64,000 nt of DNA from Azorinus chamasolen (GCA_963576725.1 OY755240.1:60574633-60638632), one strand, 5' to 3'. Shown: positions 1 through 11,510, numbered from the stretch's first letter. The notes: generated by a model not told the origin, from the letters alone. Translations and numbers: made by a program.

Positions 1-105
1 AACACTGTAGGTCTAGACTGGACCCCGGATGATTCTGACCATTACTTGGTCAGTATCAAACATATGCAAGCAATGTCTGATTTATAAAACCCCTAATTTC
101 CTTAA

Positions 106-235
106 CCCTTTCCCTGTTCTATGTTTATTCCAAATGTCAATACCTACTGAATATTTATGGACACAATAGTTACAATGAAACATGAAAAGTGGCAATTAGT
201 AGCCATTTAAGAAAGTAAAGAAAAAAAAGAAAGAA
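106..235 (+). mobile_element. T-a MITE, left end only
   Basis: A TTAA at 102-105 is followed by the T-a end CCCTTTCCCTGTTC and the T-a arm (CAATACCTACTGAATAT near 143). It matches the left part of the complete-looking copy near 1266-1508. It stops near 235 in an A-rich stretch and a (TA)n run at about 244-262, so the hairpin and right end are missing. Confidence 0.6.
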
Positions 236-266
236 AGAGTAGCCTATATATATATATATAAGTGTG

Positions 267-1209
267 TAGGCAAAAGGGGCATTTAACTCAGAATCCGACA
301 ACAATATATCGGACTTTTGTAAATACTACAGGAAGGGTATGGGACTTTCAGAATCCGACGACCTTATGTCGGACTTCTGTTGTAAAAAGACACCATGCTG
401 TTTGAACAAAGGCGTTTGGATTGACAGTAGGTCATTGGTAAAATCTATTCATTTTATACTTGGAGATTTCATGAAAAATGGGTCTGTATAATTTGCATAT
501 TAAGTATGTACGTTCACTAGTCGTTGTTGCTTTTCACACCATTGTAGCGTTTAAATAGAACCATGTAACACTTATATATTGGGACCCAAGCGGTGGCCGA
601 GGGGAAAGAGCTGCGTCTATGAATCTCTAGGTCCTTGGTTCGAATCCCGTCACATCCAAATGCAAATGGAAAAAAGATTCTAATATATTTTTTATTCTTT
701 ATCTTTTTTGATACTAGTATTCTTTTCTCTAAATACATTTTAAAGCAAACAAACTAGAAAACATAAGCATGCCTCTTGAAACTTGTTATGGACTTTTTAA
801 AGCATTATGCTATATTACCATACTGTCCTGGTGTCAATAGTATGCATTTCGATGAAACGTAGAGGCAGGATCCAGACTTTGTGCTAGGACAACTATGAAT
901 TCGAAAGTACCATGTTCAATTTAAAATTGTCACCTGCTCATTATTTTGTGTATTGCATATATAATTACATGTATTTAGATTCAATTAGTCTATGATTTGC
1001 ATAGTTTTATTTTAAAATTGTCAAACATCTAGGATCCTGATCACAGACCGACATACACAATGTACAAATGGCAATTAGGTCACGATAACCTGCATAATAT
1101 TTGAAAACTTAGTTTGTTTCAAAAGGAATTACTGGACAGTTCAAACTGACTATAAAAAATTCCTTGAGAATTTGAACAATAATTTCATCAACAAAAACAA
1201 TAGTTTAAA
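267..1209 (+). repeat. Segmental duplication block X, copy 1
   Basis: This 943 bp stretch recurs at 2484-3354 in the same orientation with only scattered mismatches (shared landmarks: AGAATCCGACAACAATATA, CATGCCTCTTGAAACTTG, AGGATCCTGATCACAGACC). Copy 1 retains a tRNA-like segment that copy 2 has partly lost. It runs straight into block Y. No gene is seen inside. Confidence 0.9.
581..656 (+). mobile_element. tRNA-derived SINE head or tRNA pseudogene
   Basis: An A-box-like TGGCCGAGGGG (594-604) and a good B box GGTTCGAATCC (637-647) lie 33 bp apart, as in a Ser/Leu-type tRNA. The two ends do not pair into a proper acceptor stem and no anticodon arm is clear, so this is a tRNA-derived SINE head or dead tRNA. 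The duplicate near 2798-2840 has lost the B box through a deletion. Confidence 0.5.
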
Positions 1210-1590
1210 AAAGTACATGTATATAGACACAGAGCGCAAATGGAACGGATCCATGTAATATAAGAAACTTGATTCCTGTTCTATGTTTATTCCAAATTTC
1301 AATACCTACTGAATATTCATGAACAAAATAGTGATAATGAAACATGAAAAGTGGAAATGAGTAGCCATTTAAGAAAGGAAAGAAAAAGATCTTTCAAATT
1401 CCATTAGCCAACAGAGCAGACCCTGATCAGACGACTTCTTTAGGAGACATCAGATCTGGGTCTACTCTGTTTACAAACGCGTGAAAAACATTTATATGAA
1501 GGAAAGGGTTAAGTGTTCTAGCACCCAGTCTCTCCTCTCTACCAGTTTGTACAGCTGAATAAGTCAGTTTGGAAACAGTTTTGCAACTTT
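1210..1590 (+). repeat. Segmental duplication block Y, copy 1
   Basis: This matches 4847-5245. It starts at AAGTACATGTATATAGACAC, contains the T-a MITE at about 1266-1508 (right end GGAAAGGGTTAA, TTAA at 1509-1512) with its AGAGCAGACCCTGATCAGAC hairpin, and ends in CAGCTGAATAAGTCAG. Here X and Y are contiguous; in the second copy they are 1.49 kb apart. Confidence 0.85.
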
Positions 1591-1772
1591 AGATTAAACA
1601 GACATGGCAGCAAATAGTGAAAACCTTTCAAACGGGCCCATTAAGGAGGTGTTTGATCTGGGTCTGCACTATTTGCACAAGTGTGTTTGTCAAAATACCT
1701 AGGGTAATTAGGGTATCACTTGTTAATCTCTGAAATACATTCAAAAGTATAGATTTGTCACCTTTTACAATA

Positions 1773-1968
1773 CAGTAAAACCCCTCTTAACCCGACTTCT
1801 AGTAGATAAGAATGTAGAAACTTTTTAGGCAGGTGGCTGCTTAATGCAGGGTGAAAGTCATGCCGAGGAGCTTTCTGCATTATTTTAACATCCTGCATTA
1901 AGCTGCCACCTGTCTCCAAGACTGATATTTATACTGAATTTAAAGTCTGGTTTAGAGGGGTTTTACCG
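1773..1968. mobile_element. C-family palindromic MITE
   Basis: Bounded by TA on both sides (1771-1772, 1969-1970), with ends CAGTAAAACCCCTCTTAA and, inverted, CGGTAAAACCCCTCTAAA. The inner arms GGTGGCTGCTTAATGCAGG and CCTGCATTAAGCTGCCACC pair. 196 bp, no open frame. TA target and CAGT ends suggest a mariner/pogo-type parent; that is inference. Confidence 0.85.
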
Positions 1969-1970
1969 TA

Positions 1971-2483
1971 CATGTATTTTTGAAATTCTATTTCTTTCAA
2001 ACCAGACCTTAGCAACAACGTCGCACGACCATTGATAAAATTCATCAGGAAACATTGTAATGTCGCAATGGAATCGAATTTCTGCATTTGAATTTTGATC
2101 TACCCTAGAAATAGTACCATTGATGTTAGATATTTCATAGTAGTTCACAAAATGTTGAAAGTGTATCGAAATATCAACCGTGGCTGTAATAATCAAATAA
2201 TTCTTTTCGGTTATGTTTATGTGTCCATTTCATGTACCTCCAACAATTCTATATTGTTCTGCAAAAATCTAACAATTATGTTACTTTGGTCTACCTAACT
2301 ATTACAACGGTGAAATGGGCTGTTCCAAAATTCAAACAAGTCAAGCTAAAATGAGCTTATGGTTATTATTTAGGGACTTTTCCAAACAATAGTATAACAC
2401 GACAAACCGTGCAGATCCTGATTAGAGGGCTTCTCTATGAGCCTTCTTACTGGGTCTCCTCGGTTTGCAAAGGGCATAAGCGA
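1971..2483. other. No gene; T-a hairpin relic
   Basis: Mostly anonymous AT-rich DNA. A weathered T-a hairpin is seen around 2405-2470 (GTGCAGATCCTGATTAGAGG with its inverted half). Short open frames on both strands overlap each other and show nothing recognisable. Confidence 0.5.
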
Positions 2484-3354
2484 CTAGGCAAAAGGGGCAT
2501 TTAACTCAGAATCCGACAACAATATATCGGACTTTTGTAAATACTACAGGAAGGGTATGGGACTTTCAGAATCCGACGACCTTATGTCGGATTACTGTTG
2601 TAAAAAGACACCATGCTGTTTGAACAAAGGCGTTTGGATTGACAGTAGGTCATTGGTAAAATCTATTCATTTTATACTTGGAGATTTCATGAAAAATGGG
2701 TCTGTATAATTTGCATATTAAGTATGTACGTTCACTAGTCGTTGTTGCTTTTCACACCTTTGTAGCGTTTAAATAGAACCATGTAACACTTATATATTGG
2801 GACCCAAGCGGTGGCCGAGGGGAAAGCGCTGCGTCTATGGAATTTTTTTTTTATTCTTTATCTTTTTTGATATTCTTTTCTCTAAATAAATTTAAAGCAA
2901 ACAAACAAGAAAACATAAGCATGCCTCTTGAAACTTGTTATGGACTTTTTAAAGCATTATGCTATATTAACATACTGTCCTGGTGTCAATAGTATGCATT
3001 TCGATGAAACGTAGAGGCAGGATCCAGACTTTGTGCTAGGACAACTATGAATTCGAAAGTACCATGTTCAATTTAAAATTGTCACCTGCTCATTATTTTG
3101 TGTATTGTATATATACTTATTTATATTCAATTAGTCTATGATTTGCATAGTTTTATTTTAAAATTGTCAAACATCTAGGATCCTGATCACAGACCGACAC
3201 ACACAATGTACAGCTGGCAATTAGGTCACGATAACCTGCATAATATTTGAAAACTTAGTTTGTTTCAAAAGGAATTACTGCACAGTTCAAACCGACTATA
3301 AAAAAATCCCTGAGAATTTGAACAATAATTAAATCAACAAAAACAATAGTTTAA
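2484..3354 (+). repeat. Segmental duplication block X, copy 2
   Basis: Direct repeat of 267-1209. The tRNA-like segment here (from about 2798) is cut after CTGCGTCTATGG and joined to a poly-T stretch, a deletion of roughly 60 bp relative to copy 1. The block ends at AACAATAGTTTAAA, where foreign sequence begins. Confidence 0.9.
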
Positions 3355-4846
3355 ACAAGAAATATCTTTTAAAAAGATATTCAGCGGCTCTCAAATATAG
3401 ACACAATGTACAAAACAATCTCTGCAATATTTATTTCAATGTTTGGAGATTCTACCAGTACAGAGAACTAGATCTATGAAGGATTGCTTGTTATTATGCT
3501 AGCAGAGAAGCATGCAATGAAAATGGCTTGGAGTAGAAGAAATATTTATTGAAATATTTCAAGTTGCTTTTATAGGAAATCACTTTTAAAATGTACGATG
3601 TCAAAGTAATGTTTTAAAACTATCTGAAGTTAGTTCTTTAGTATAAAGCATTTATTATAAAATGTTATAAATTATTATAAATATAAAGCATTTATTATAA
3701 AATATTTAGCATTTATTATAAAATGTGCACGAAAGCGCTTATATTTGTATCGATATGAAGATAAGAAATTGAATACACTCACGAAGTAAATACAGATCTG
3801 TATTTACTTCGTGATACACTTTAAAGCATAAAGATTTTGTTTGTGCAGAGTCTGTAATTCTTTAAAGAACGGTATTTATTTAGCCTAGATCAACACTTTA
3901 ATCGACGTTTGTGCATCATCATTAATGACATCATTAACTGCATGAATCTACATGTAGTTTTAAAACAATATAACCTACTCTATGAGCCCAGGCCCCATGT
4001 GATAGAGCCGTAGCAGTAGCCTTCAGTAAGTAGCTTTACATCAAAGAGAGCCAACAACCAGAGCCTCGGTGCTTTGGTCGGGGACAGTAATTAATACTAT
4101 TAATACCACTACTCTAATATACTAAACAACCCTTCTTCTTTATTCCTATAGCACTGCCTGTGAATTATGGTGGTTTCGGCAAACTACCTGTTCGTCAAAG
4201 TGGATTTTATGATCAAATGTTATATTAATTGATAGCAAAATGATAGTAAAAGTTTGAAAGTTTAATAGAGGTTTCGACAAACTGGCAATATTGCTCAGCA
4301 ACCATTACCATGAGGTGATAAATATCAGTACATCAGTACTTTGATTTTATGGGAATTTCCAGGTCTTAAAATCTATTTTAAGAACAGAACTTTCGACAGT
4401 CGACAGTCTTCGGTCCCATGCTAAATATCTGCGTAAATAATGATTTTCTGAACTATATGGTCTTTCGACTGAACTCTAAGAAGTTTATAGAACATGTATG
4501 TGAAACAAGGTGCCTTACATGTGTTGTGATTATGTTAATTATTGCATTGAATTCAATTTGCGAGGCCGAAGCAGCTAATTATCATAAAACATGGTGTTTG
4601 AAATAACTGCAATATCGTAATAATTACCCCATGAAATTCGACACGTTAGCAGACTGTATATCAGAATTTTACCTAGTTTGGCAATGTGTAGAGGCATATA
4701 AAAAGGTTGTATGCCAGTCAAGGTATTTCACTAATGAAAATACAGTTTACTGTAAATACTCCTAGGTCATATGCAAATTACAATGTAACATAGTTTCTCA
4801 TTGGTGGAAAACTAGAACAAAAGTGAAAATAGACAGCTAGCCGCTG
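3355..4846. mobile_element. 1.49 kb insertion splitting the X-Y duplication
   Basis: Copy 1 has X and Y joined directly; copy 2 has this extra segment at the same joint, so it is an insertion (or copy 1 a deletion). Its ends share an inverted TTCAGCGGCT (near 3380-3390) and AGCCGCTGAA (near 4839-4848), and the left end has a small ATATCTTTT/AAAAGATAT hairpin. It contains a 36 bp perfect palindrome and no transposase. Superfamily and target duplication are not clear by eye. Confidence 0.55.
3779..3814. repeat. 36 bp perfect palindrome
   Basis: TCACGAAGTAAATACAGA is followed directly by its exact reverse complement, with no spacer. Just upstream (3647-3725) a short AT-rich unit (CATTTATTATAAAAT) is repeated three to four times. 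Confidence 0.9.
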
Positions 4847-5245
4847 AAAAAGTACATGTATATAGACACAGAGCGCAAATGGAACGGACCCATGTAAGAA
4901 ACTTGATTCCTGTTCTATGTTTATTCCAATTTCAATACCTACTGAATATTCATGAACAAAATAATGGCTTCTTATTTCCACTTTTCATGTTTCATTATAT
5001 GAAACATGAAAAGTGGAAATGAGTAGCCATTTAAGAAAGGAAAGAAAAAGATCTTTCAAATTCCATTAGCCAACAGAGCATATCCTGATCAGACGACTCC
5101 TATAGGAGTCATCAGATCTGGGTCTACTCTGTTTACAAACGCGTGAAAAACATTTATATGAAGGAAAGGTTTAGTGTTCTAGCATCTCTACCAGTTTGTA
5201 CAGCTGAATAAGTCAGCTTGGAAACAGTTTTGCAACTTTATATTA
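4847..5245 (+). repeat. Segmental duplication block Y, copy 2
   Basis: Matches 1210-1590, including the T-a MITE and its hairpin. It differs by an extra inverted segment at 4975-5019, where 21 bp (TTTCCACTTTTCATGTTTCAT) is followed after 3 bp by its reverse complement; copy 1 has only the right half. Confidence 0.85.
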
Positions 5246-5257
5246 CAGCTTGCTTAA

Positions 5258-5461
5258 TCCTTACAATGCTGAGTGATGTTTCGTTTGCAACAATTGACGT
5301 CTGCGTCAATTCGTCAATAAACTTTCTTTCATTTTATACAAAAATATGATCAAGATGACAAACAGTTTGGATCCTGATGAGACGCAGAATTATGTGGCCT
5401 CTCATCTGGATCCAAACTGTTTGCATAGGTAATCACAGTTTCGCCGCTAGCGTGCAAAGAG
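5258..5461. mobile_element. T-c MITE
   Basis: Flanked by TTAA (5254-5257, 5462-5465). The hairpin around 5360-5423 is built on CAAACAGTTTGGATCC and its inverse GGATCCAAACTGTTTG. The ends are weathered (TCCTTACAATGCTG and, inverted, CTCTTTGCACGCTAG) but fit CCCTTTCGCTGCCA. 204 bp, non-coding. Confidence 0.7.
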
Positions 5462-5465
5462 TTAA

Positions 5466-7988
5466 GCGTATGATCTCTAGAGATTTTAGCATGATGTAAC
5501 AGTTGCCCTGCACTACTGACCACCAGTGCGCTGTAACCTTTATACTGTAAAGAACGTACAGAACAGAAGAAGTCTATTTAACCCTGAATTTCCCCATATA
5601 AACTTGTTTTCATGCATCTGCAAATAGATTCGACCCAGATCAGACAGTTCGCTCCCATAGATTCAGGGTCTGCTCTGTTGCTAATGGATCCACTTTCCAT
5701 ATTTCATTATCGGCGCGGGGACATAAAGTCCCCGCGTCTATATGTAATTCTTTCGGTGGAAGTTCACTGGTAGGAGGGCTGATTTATCAAGACTTGTGAG
5801 AATACAGTGGAACTGCAATTCGTGGGTTATGAGTGTAAAACAGTATGTTTTTTAATAATACATTCAATATAGTTGGAAACAGGTCGACTGATCTGTTTCC
5901 ACTGTATGATTGTTTGTATTTTGGAAATGAAAATATTAGAAAATTATTTCTCCTATGGTCGGGGCTAATACAAAATGTAATACCGCAATGGCAAGATCAT
6001 TAACGATAACCACCGAAGAAATGTCTAAGATGTTGCGAAACCGAGTATGACTAAAACACAGAAGGAGGATATTTGGCGAAATGAGGCGAAAGGAGGGTTA
6101 AAGATTAATAACGGCTACCGATTAGTTACGATTATAAATGATATGAACATATGATTTAAATATAGTTGGCATTAATATACTGATATAAGCCTGGATATAT
6201 GAACACATCATTAATATATTGATGACATTTACATGATTTACCGGGAAAACGGGTTACGTGCTGCTTTCGCCACAGTACTAAATCCCGCGAAAGGAGCTCT
6301 TAAGTAATGTAATTGAATGCAGAACTGCGGTTTATCATTAGTGTTTTTAATTAATACATTTGTATATACACCTATTTTATGCTAGAGCATGGTTTAAGAC
6401 CCAGGCATAACCTTTTACTTCATAGATACACCTTTGCAAACAGGGTAAACCTAGAGTAAACTCAAAATAGATTGGCTCCTGCTGAATCTGCTCTGTTTAC
6501 TTATGAACTAATATACATGTAGATCTGATGAAAAAGTTTCTGCCATGTTGAAAGCTTCCAGTGTTCAAATTTCCTTATGAAAATGCCACTAATTAATCGT
6601 CATAATGTCACTTACATGAACAATCACTGTTACTGTACGTCAGGCAATTTGGATCTTGTTGAGGTGGCCAGTTACCGATGATACTCTTTGGCATTTTATT
6701 TAGACATACAGTTGATATCTCGAATTGGATAATATACAGTACGGAGTTGTTATGAAAAAAATACTAGCATGTCTAAAATACCTACAGGAGTTTTCAGCAT
6801 TAATCTAGGCCTGCAATAAGCTTTGAACTTAAGAAATTCAGATTAGAAATTGGATATATGTGTGCTTATGCCATTATAAAAAGTGGACTGATAAATATTC
6901 ATGATGTCATTATTTCTTACATGAATATTTAACCTGAAAGAGGATTAGGGGTCTAGTGTGAGACTGAAAGGGTTATTGTATAACTAGGGCCACCCGACTA
7001 ACACGGCTGCCGTTTCAAGGGCCTTTGTGATGAAACTGAAGAATTTTGTTGCGTTACTAAGGCCTTTTTTGACATTACTTAAATATTATATACATGTAAA
7101 AAAGGTTTGATTATTATTCAGTAATACGCGCCTTTTGATGCTTTGCATCAATGATTTTCTTGTAAATATTTTGTAAGATTCTGGAACCGGATTGTAAGCC
7201 AAGCACTGCACATTCTCTTAGGGGGATTCCCGCTAGGTAGCGCTCGTGCAATAGGGTTTTCCGCCATAGTTTGAGTCGCAATCCATTTTATAAGGATTTC
7301 GGCAAAAGCCGAAACCCTAATTCGGCAAAAGCCGAAACCCTAAAAAGCCATTTTGATCATCAACTTCTTTACGTATTTCCACCTCTTTTATCATATTAAG
7401 CTTAAATTACAAATTACCATCATGGTGATAGAAGGAAGCAATTTGCAGTTAGCATTTCAATAGCAACACTAGCTTTCGTATATTAAAGTTCAGTTTGAAA
7501 CTATGGAGAAGTTACTCATAATAAACTAGATCATATTTCTCCATAATTTGTATATAATAATTCATGTTGGTTGGCCTGCTTACTTTTAGGTAGATGTGTT
7601 TTCCTTCAGGTTATATTTTATTAAGAAATAAATACAATATGAATATCAATGGAATCTTATAATGGCATATGAACACAGAAAGTTTTGGCCATGGGAACAA
7701 CTAGGTGTATACACTCATTTAAAAATATTATTCCATAAGCAAACATGGTCTGATCCTGATCAAACAGTCACTACAGTAACCGTCTGATCTGAGTGTACTC
7801 TGTTTGCAGATCCCAATCATATGTCACCTACAATCATAAGGTCCCAACAGAAACTATCTAGGTCTACTATGTCTGCAAAGGTGGAAAAAGGAGGATAAAT
7901 GGCTAAAACGGGGTACAGGGTTTATAGGTGGTAAAGTTCAAGTTTTCCCGATCGTTACGAAGCGAGCAGTTACTATTTCAGCGTTATG
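5466..7988. other. No gene; T-a relics and small hairpins
   Basis: A T-a left part begins after TTAA at 5578-5581 and is cut near 5708, directly before a 9 bp stem (CGCGGGGAC/GTCCCCGCG, 5714-5736). Further T-a hairpin relics lie near 6420-6500, 6880-6960 and 7738-7805. At 7296-7343 a unit containing TTCGGCAAAAGCCGAA is repeated twice. The rest shows nothing recognisable. Confidence 0.5.
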
Positions 7989-7992
7989 TTAA

Positions 7993-8160
7993 TTAACACT
8001 TCGCTTGCTATTCACATCAATATACCTACCTGTAAATAGTGAAGACCCAGATGAGACAGCTCCTGCAGGAGCTGTCTCATTAGGGTCTGCACTATTTACA
8101 AGTTGATTGTGCAACCAGTGCACTTCACAGCAGTGATTGCAGAGCGAAATACTTGTACAC
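7993..8160. mobile_element. T-like MITE with 70 nt hairpin
   Basis: The hairpin 8031-8100 pairs TGTAAATAGTGAAGACCC with GGGTCTGCACTATTTACA around a perfect CAGCTCCTGCAGGAGCTG centre. TTAA occurs twice on the left (7989-7996), followed by CACTTCGCTTGC. The right end is not clearly defined. Confidence 0.6.
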
Positions 8161-8764
8161 AGTGAAGATACATGTAAGTATACAACAGGACATGGTAAAG
8201 AAGGGGAAATGTATTTTAAAATTCAGCAAGAGAAGTATTAAACATTGTATCGGGTTTTATGTTGCTTTTACAGTATTTCATTCATATCACGACGTCCACC
8301 TAAGAATAGGTTGAGGAAGATCTCAGAGGTGTTTATGTATGACACAAATTGCATTGTTTCGTCCACAGAAGAATACTGGAAAATAATCTTTCCTTGTTCA
8401 ATATTCATATAAGACATAATGACATCATGAATATTTATTTGCTGAATTTCTTAAACAGCGTATTTGCTGAATTTCTTAAATAGCATATGTACACAATATT
8501 ATATGGTATTGGAAGAAATTGTAGAGTCAGATCTATCATATTTTTTTAAACAAACAGACAGACCCTGATCAAATGGCTCATACAGGAGCCATCTTATCTG
8601 GGTTTACTCTCTTTGCAAATCGCTGTTTGAAAAAGCGTTCATACGAAGGAACGGATTAAATAACCAAATAGAGCATGCCTTGATAATATGGCTACTACAT
8701 GCGATATCTGATCTTGATCGTCTTTGTTTCCAAATACATAAATGGATCTCTAGAAAGATTCAGG
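8161..8764. other. No gene; T-a relic
   Basis: A degraded T-a element is visible at about 8400-8655, with its hairpin (CAGACCCTGATCAAATGGCT and inverse) at 8560-8625 and a right end GAAGGAACGGATTAAA. Otherwise anonymous sequence. Confidence 0.5.
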
Positions 8765-8768
8765 TTAA

Positions 8769-8995
8769 CCCTTTACCTCATATGCTATTTTTAGATACAA
8801 TCTCTTTGTATAAATCTACCGAAAAGGAGCATTAACTAAACAAAAGGAAAACTATATATTTTAGAATTTTGTAGTTTGAAACCATTGTGATAAATAGAGC
8901 ATTTGCTCCTATAGGAGCAAATGCTCTATTTATCACAATGGTTTCACAAGTGACTTTTACACAGTCGTCAAAAGTCGTCAATTTGAGGGAATGGG
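8769..8995. mobile_element. T-b MITE with perfect 68 bp palindrome
   Basis: TTAA at 8765-8768 and 8996-8999. Ends are CCCTTTACCTCATA and, inverted, CCCATTCCCTCAAA. The centre 8878-8945 is a perfect palindrome starting GAAACCATTGTGATAAATAG and turning at CTCCTATAGGAG. A frame at 8887-9126 runs through the palindrome and is not a gene. Confidence 0.9.
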
Positions 8996-9109
8996 TTAAT
9001 ACACTATTACAAAATGATATGTCAAATGTTTGTTTGAATATCTGTTTAATCGTAAATACAAATATAGCAAAAGCCTGCTGTTTTATTACATATTCTGCAG
9101 TACCTTGTA

Positions 9110-9304
9110 CAGTAAAACCCCGCTAATGGGACCACTTAAATAGGTATAATTATGGGTGCTAGAGGCAAGTGGTTGCCTAATGCAGGCCAAACAAAAGTAA
9201 TGCAGAAAGCTTTCTGCATGAATTTTGTCTGCATTAAGTAACCACCTGCTTATAAAGACAACTATGTTTATTCATTAAGTGGTCGCATTAGAGAGGTTCT
9301 ACTG
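9110..9304. mobile_element. C-family palindromic MITE
   Basis: TA-flanked (9108-9109, 9305-9306). The ends are CAGTAAAACCCCGCTAATG and the inverse of GGTCGCATTAGAGAGG; the inner arms contain GTAATGCAGAAAGCTTTCTG. 195 bp, non-coding. Confidence 0.85.
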
Positions 9305-9309
9305 TATTT

Positions 9310-10152
9310 CCCAGTTCACGAACAGGCTTACGTTAACCTGAATAAAAAATTGTATTCCAGATTTATTTTATCATTTTATCAATGATTGATATCTGAACGG
9401 CTATAAATATTGTTCCGGTGCAGTTAGTGGGTGTACAACCATGCACCTTACCAATCTCCTTGTAGAGTTGTCGTTCGTTTCTCTCACATACACCTCTGCG
9501 TTGGGCTCAATGACAAGACTATTGGCAAAACCAATGGTTTGTGTTTTATGGTTATCTGAGTCGATAGTTTAAATTAAAACAGCCTGAATCAAGAACAAAT
9601 AGTTTTTATTTTATCATAAAACTGGTAATACGGTTTAATTTCAGAGAATATTTGATGGTCTCTTTTCATGTCGCTTTTTGCTTCGATTATTGCACACATG
9701 TAAACAACCCAAATGGAATGGTGTCTGCTCAATTTTTCGAAAACTGTCTCTACAAACTGTAGATTCCGAACTGCTTAAAAGGGCACTAAAATTCGGCTAT
9801 AACCCAAAAGGGCACACGACTTTTCGAACACGGCTATTTCGAACACAATGACATCATGTGATTTCTGAGCCAACGACAGAGGTATATGTAATTTATAACC
9901 ATGTGCAAGAGAATGGCACCTCACCTGTCAAAGGCTACCTCACAGCTGATAACAATTTTCTTCAATGAGTCCCCGAGAGAACATGTTCTGGGTAAAATGT
10001 TTCATAAAACATGTTCTATGCCATTTTAATGACCGAGTCCTTGTCCCGGTAACAGCAACCTCACAAGCATCTCATTTCGCTATATATATTGTCACAACTC
10101 AAATTCTCTTCTGTATATAGCTGTTTTTTATTTACTTTAAAGTTAGTTGTAT
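9310..10152. other. No gene; inverted 25-mer pair
   Basis: ACATACACCTCTGCGTTGGG (from about 9486) recurs inverted near 9864-9890 with a few mismatches, about 380 bp apart. This may mark a decayed element with terminal inverted repeats. Nothing else recognised. Confidence 0.35.
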
Positions 10153-10156
10153 TAAC

Positions 10157-10373
10157 CATTTCCCTCATATACCGGTATACGTATTTTCACGCATTTGCAA
10201 ACAGAGTAGACTGATCAGGGTCTGCTCTGTTTGGTAATGGAAATTAAAATATATGTTTCTTTACTTTCAAAAATGGCTAAAAGTGTTCACCTTTCATATT
10301 TCATTATAACTATTTTGTCCATGAATATTCAGTAGGTATCGTAATTTGGAATAAACATAGAACAGTGAAAGGG
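10157..10373. mobile_element. T-a MITE with collapsed hairpin
   Basis: TTAA at 10153-10156 and 10374-10377, ends CATTTCCCTCATA and, inverted, CCCTTTCACTGTTC. The hairpin is shortened: CAAACAGAGTAGACTGATCA runs straight into GGGTCTGCTCTGTTTG, so the innermost ~25 bp has been lost. Confidence 0.85.
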
Positions 10374-10545
10374 TTAAGCTACTCACAGTATAATAAAACC
10401 AGCTTACAAAATACAGAGTCCCTTAGTTTAGTTCTCTACTTGAATCCAGATGAGAACTAAGTGAATCTGTGTTTATCAAGCTGTTTACTACATGTACTAG
10501 GTCAATAGCTTAATATCACTAAGCAAATATAGTAGGATTAGAGCT

Positions 10546-10745
10546 TCAGAGCAACAGATAAATATGTGTACTCATATACTAAAAATAGTCATTTCTTCAC
10601 CAAACCCTATGTTTTGACCACTCTTTAGAATCATCTCTTCAAAACGATTATAAAGAGTGGCCACAACATAGGGTTTGGTGGAGAAATAAATGAGATATTC
10701 CTGAAAATAGTTTAATTATCTGCATATTATCTGGAGCTCTGGAGC
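10546..10745. mobile_element. H-family MITE
   Basis: Starts CAGAGCAACAGATAA and ends with inverted CAGAGCTCCAGATAA. The centre pairs ACCAAACCCTATGTTTTGAC with its inverse around 10601-10682. A minus-strand frame inside (10648-10848) is not a gene. Confidence 0.75.
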
Positions 10746-10979
10746 TTTCTGTATAACGTTCGTCCTGCATTAAGCTATCACCTGCTTTGCAATTAAAAAT
10801 AAGACTTCTTCTGAGTAGTCTAACCTTATTTGTTAATTGACATAACAATCATGTAGAATATGATGGTAGATATTTGCATCATGTTCTGAATTCCAGTTAT
10901 CTATCACGTTGACACACATGGAACATAAATTATGCGTATTGTGACTTAATGCCGCTGATAGTGAAAAACAACTAGTTAA

Positions 10980-11257
10980 GCCTTTCACCGCAAATGTTGC
11001 AAAAAATGCACCACGACAAATAGTGCAGTCCCAGATCAGACGCCGCCTGGAAAAGGCGGCGTCTGATCTGGGACTACACTATTTGTCTGATCTATTTGTC
11101 GGATCAGAGACTTCACTTTTTGTCTCAAAGTCTATTTCTATATCTGTGCTTTATTCCATTGAATTTTGCATTTATTTATCTTATTTCCTTAGTTTACCTA
11201 ATTATTTAACAAAATTTGAAAATGCAGACGACAATTAGAACTTTGGCGCCGAAAGTG
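10980..11257. mobile_element. T-d MITE
   Basis: TTAA at 10976-10979 and 11258-11261, ends GCCTTTCACCGCAAATG and, inverted, CACTTTCGGCGCC. The hairpin 11015-11087 pairs GACAAATAGTGCAGTCCC with its inverse around GCCGCCTGGAAAAGGCGGC. The plus-strand frame at 11023-11238 reads through the hairpin and is chance. Confidence 0.85.
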
Positions 11258-11356
11258 TTAAGTTAACAGCAATATTGTGCAGGTGTCACGACTTTCTACA
11301 ATCATAGTTAAACCTTACTAATCCGAAAACTCCAATGAATATAATTATCGGTATTC

Positions 11357-11510
11357 AACCTTACGCCTATCTATGCATCTGCAAACAGAGAAGACCCAGA
11401 CCAGACGGTTCCTATAGGAGCAGTCTGATCAGGATCTGCTCTGTGTGCTAATGCTATCATATAGATATGATTCTACAGTTTCTGTAATGGCTATAAGTTC
11501 GGCAGAGTTA
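11357..11510. mobile_element. T-a MITE, degraded
   Basis: The hairpin CAAACAGAGAAGACCCAGAC with inverse GATCAGGATCTGCTCTGTGT (11393-11450) is clear. The left end and the right TTAA (around 11506-11509) are worn. Confidence 0.6.

Noticed and set aside
581..656. Functional tRNA gene
   Set aside because: A and B boxes are present but the acceptor ends do not pair and no anticodon arm is clear; it lies inside a duplicated repeat block.
7305..7345. Telomere-like CCCTAA motifs
   Set aside because: Only two or three isolated occurrences within a hairpin repeat; no telomeric array.
8887..9126. 79-codon plus frame
   Set aside because: Begins inside the perfect palindrome of a T-b MITE and ends in a C element.
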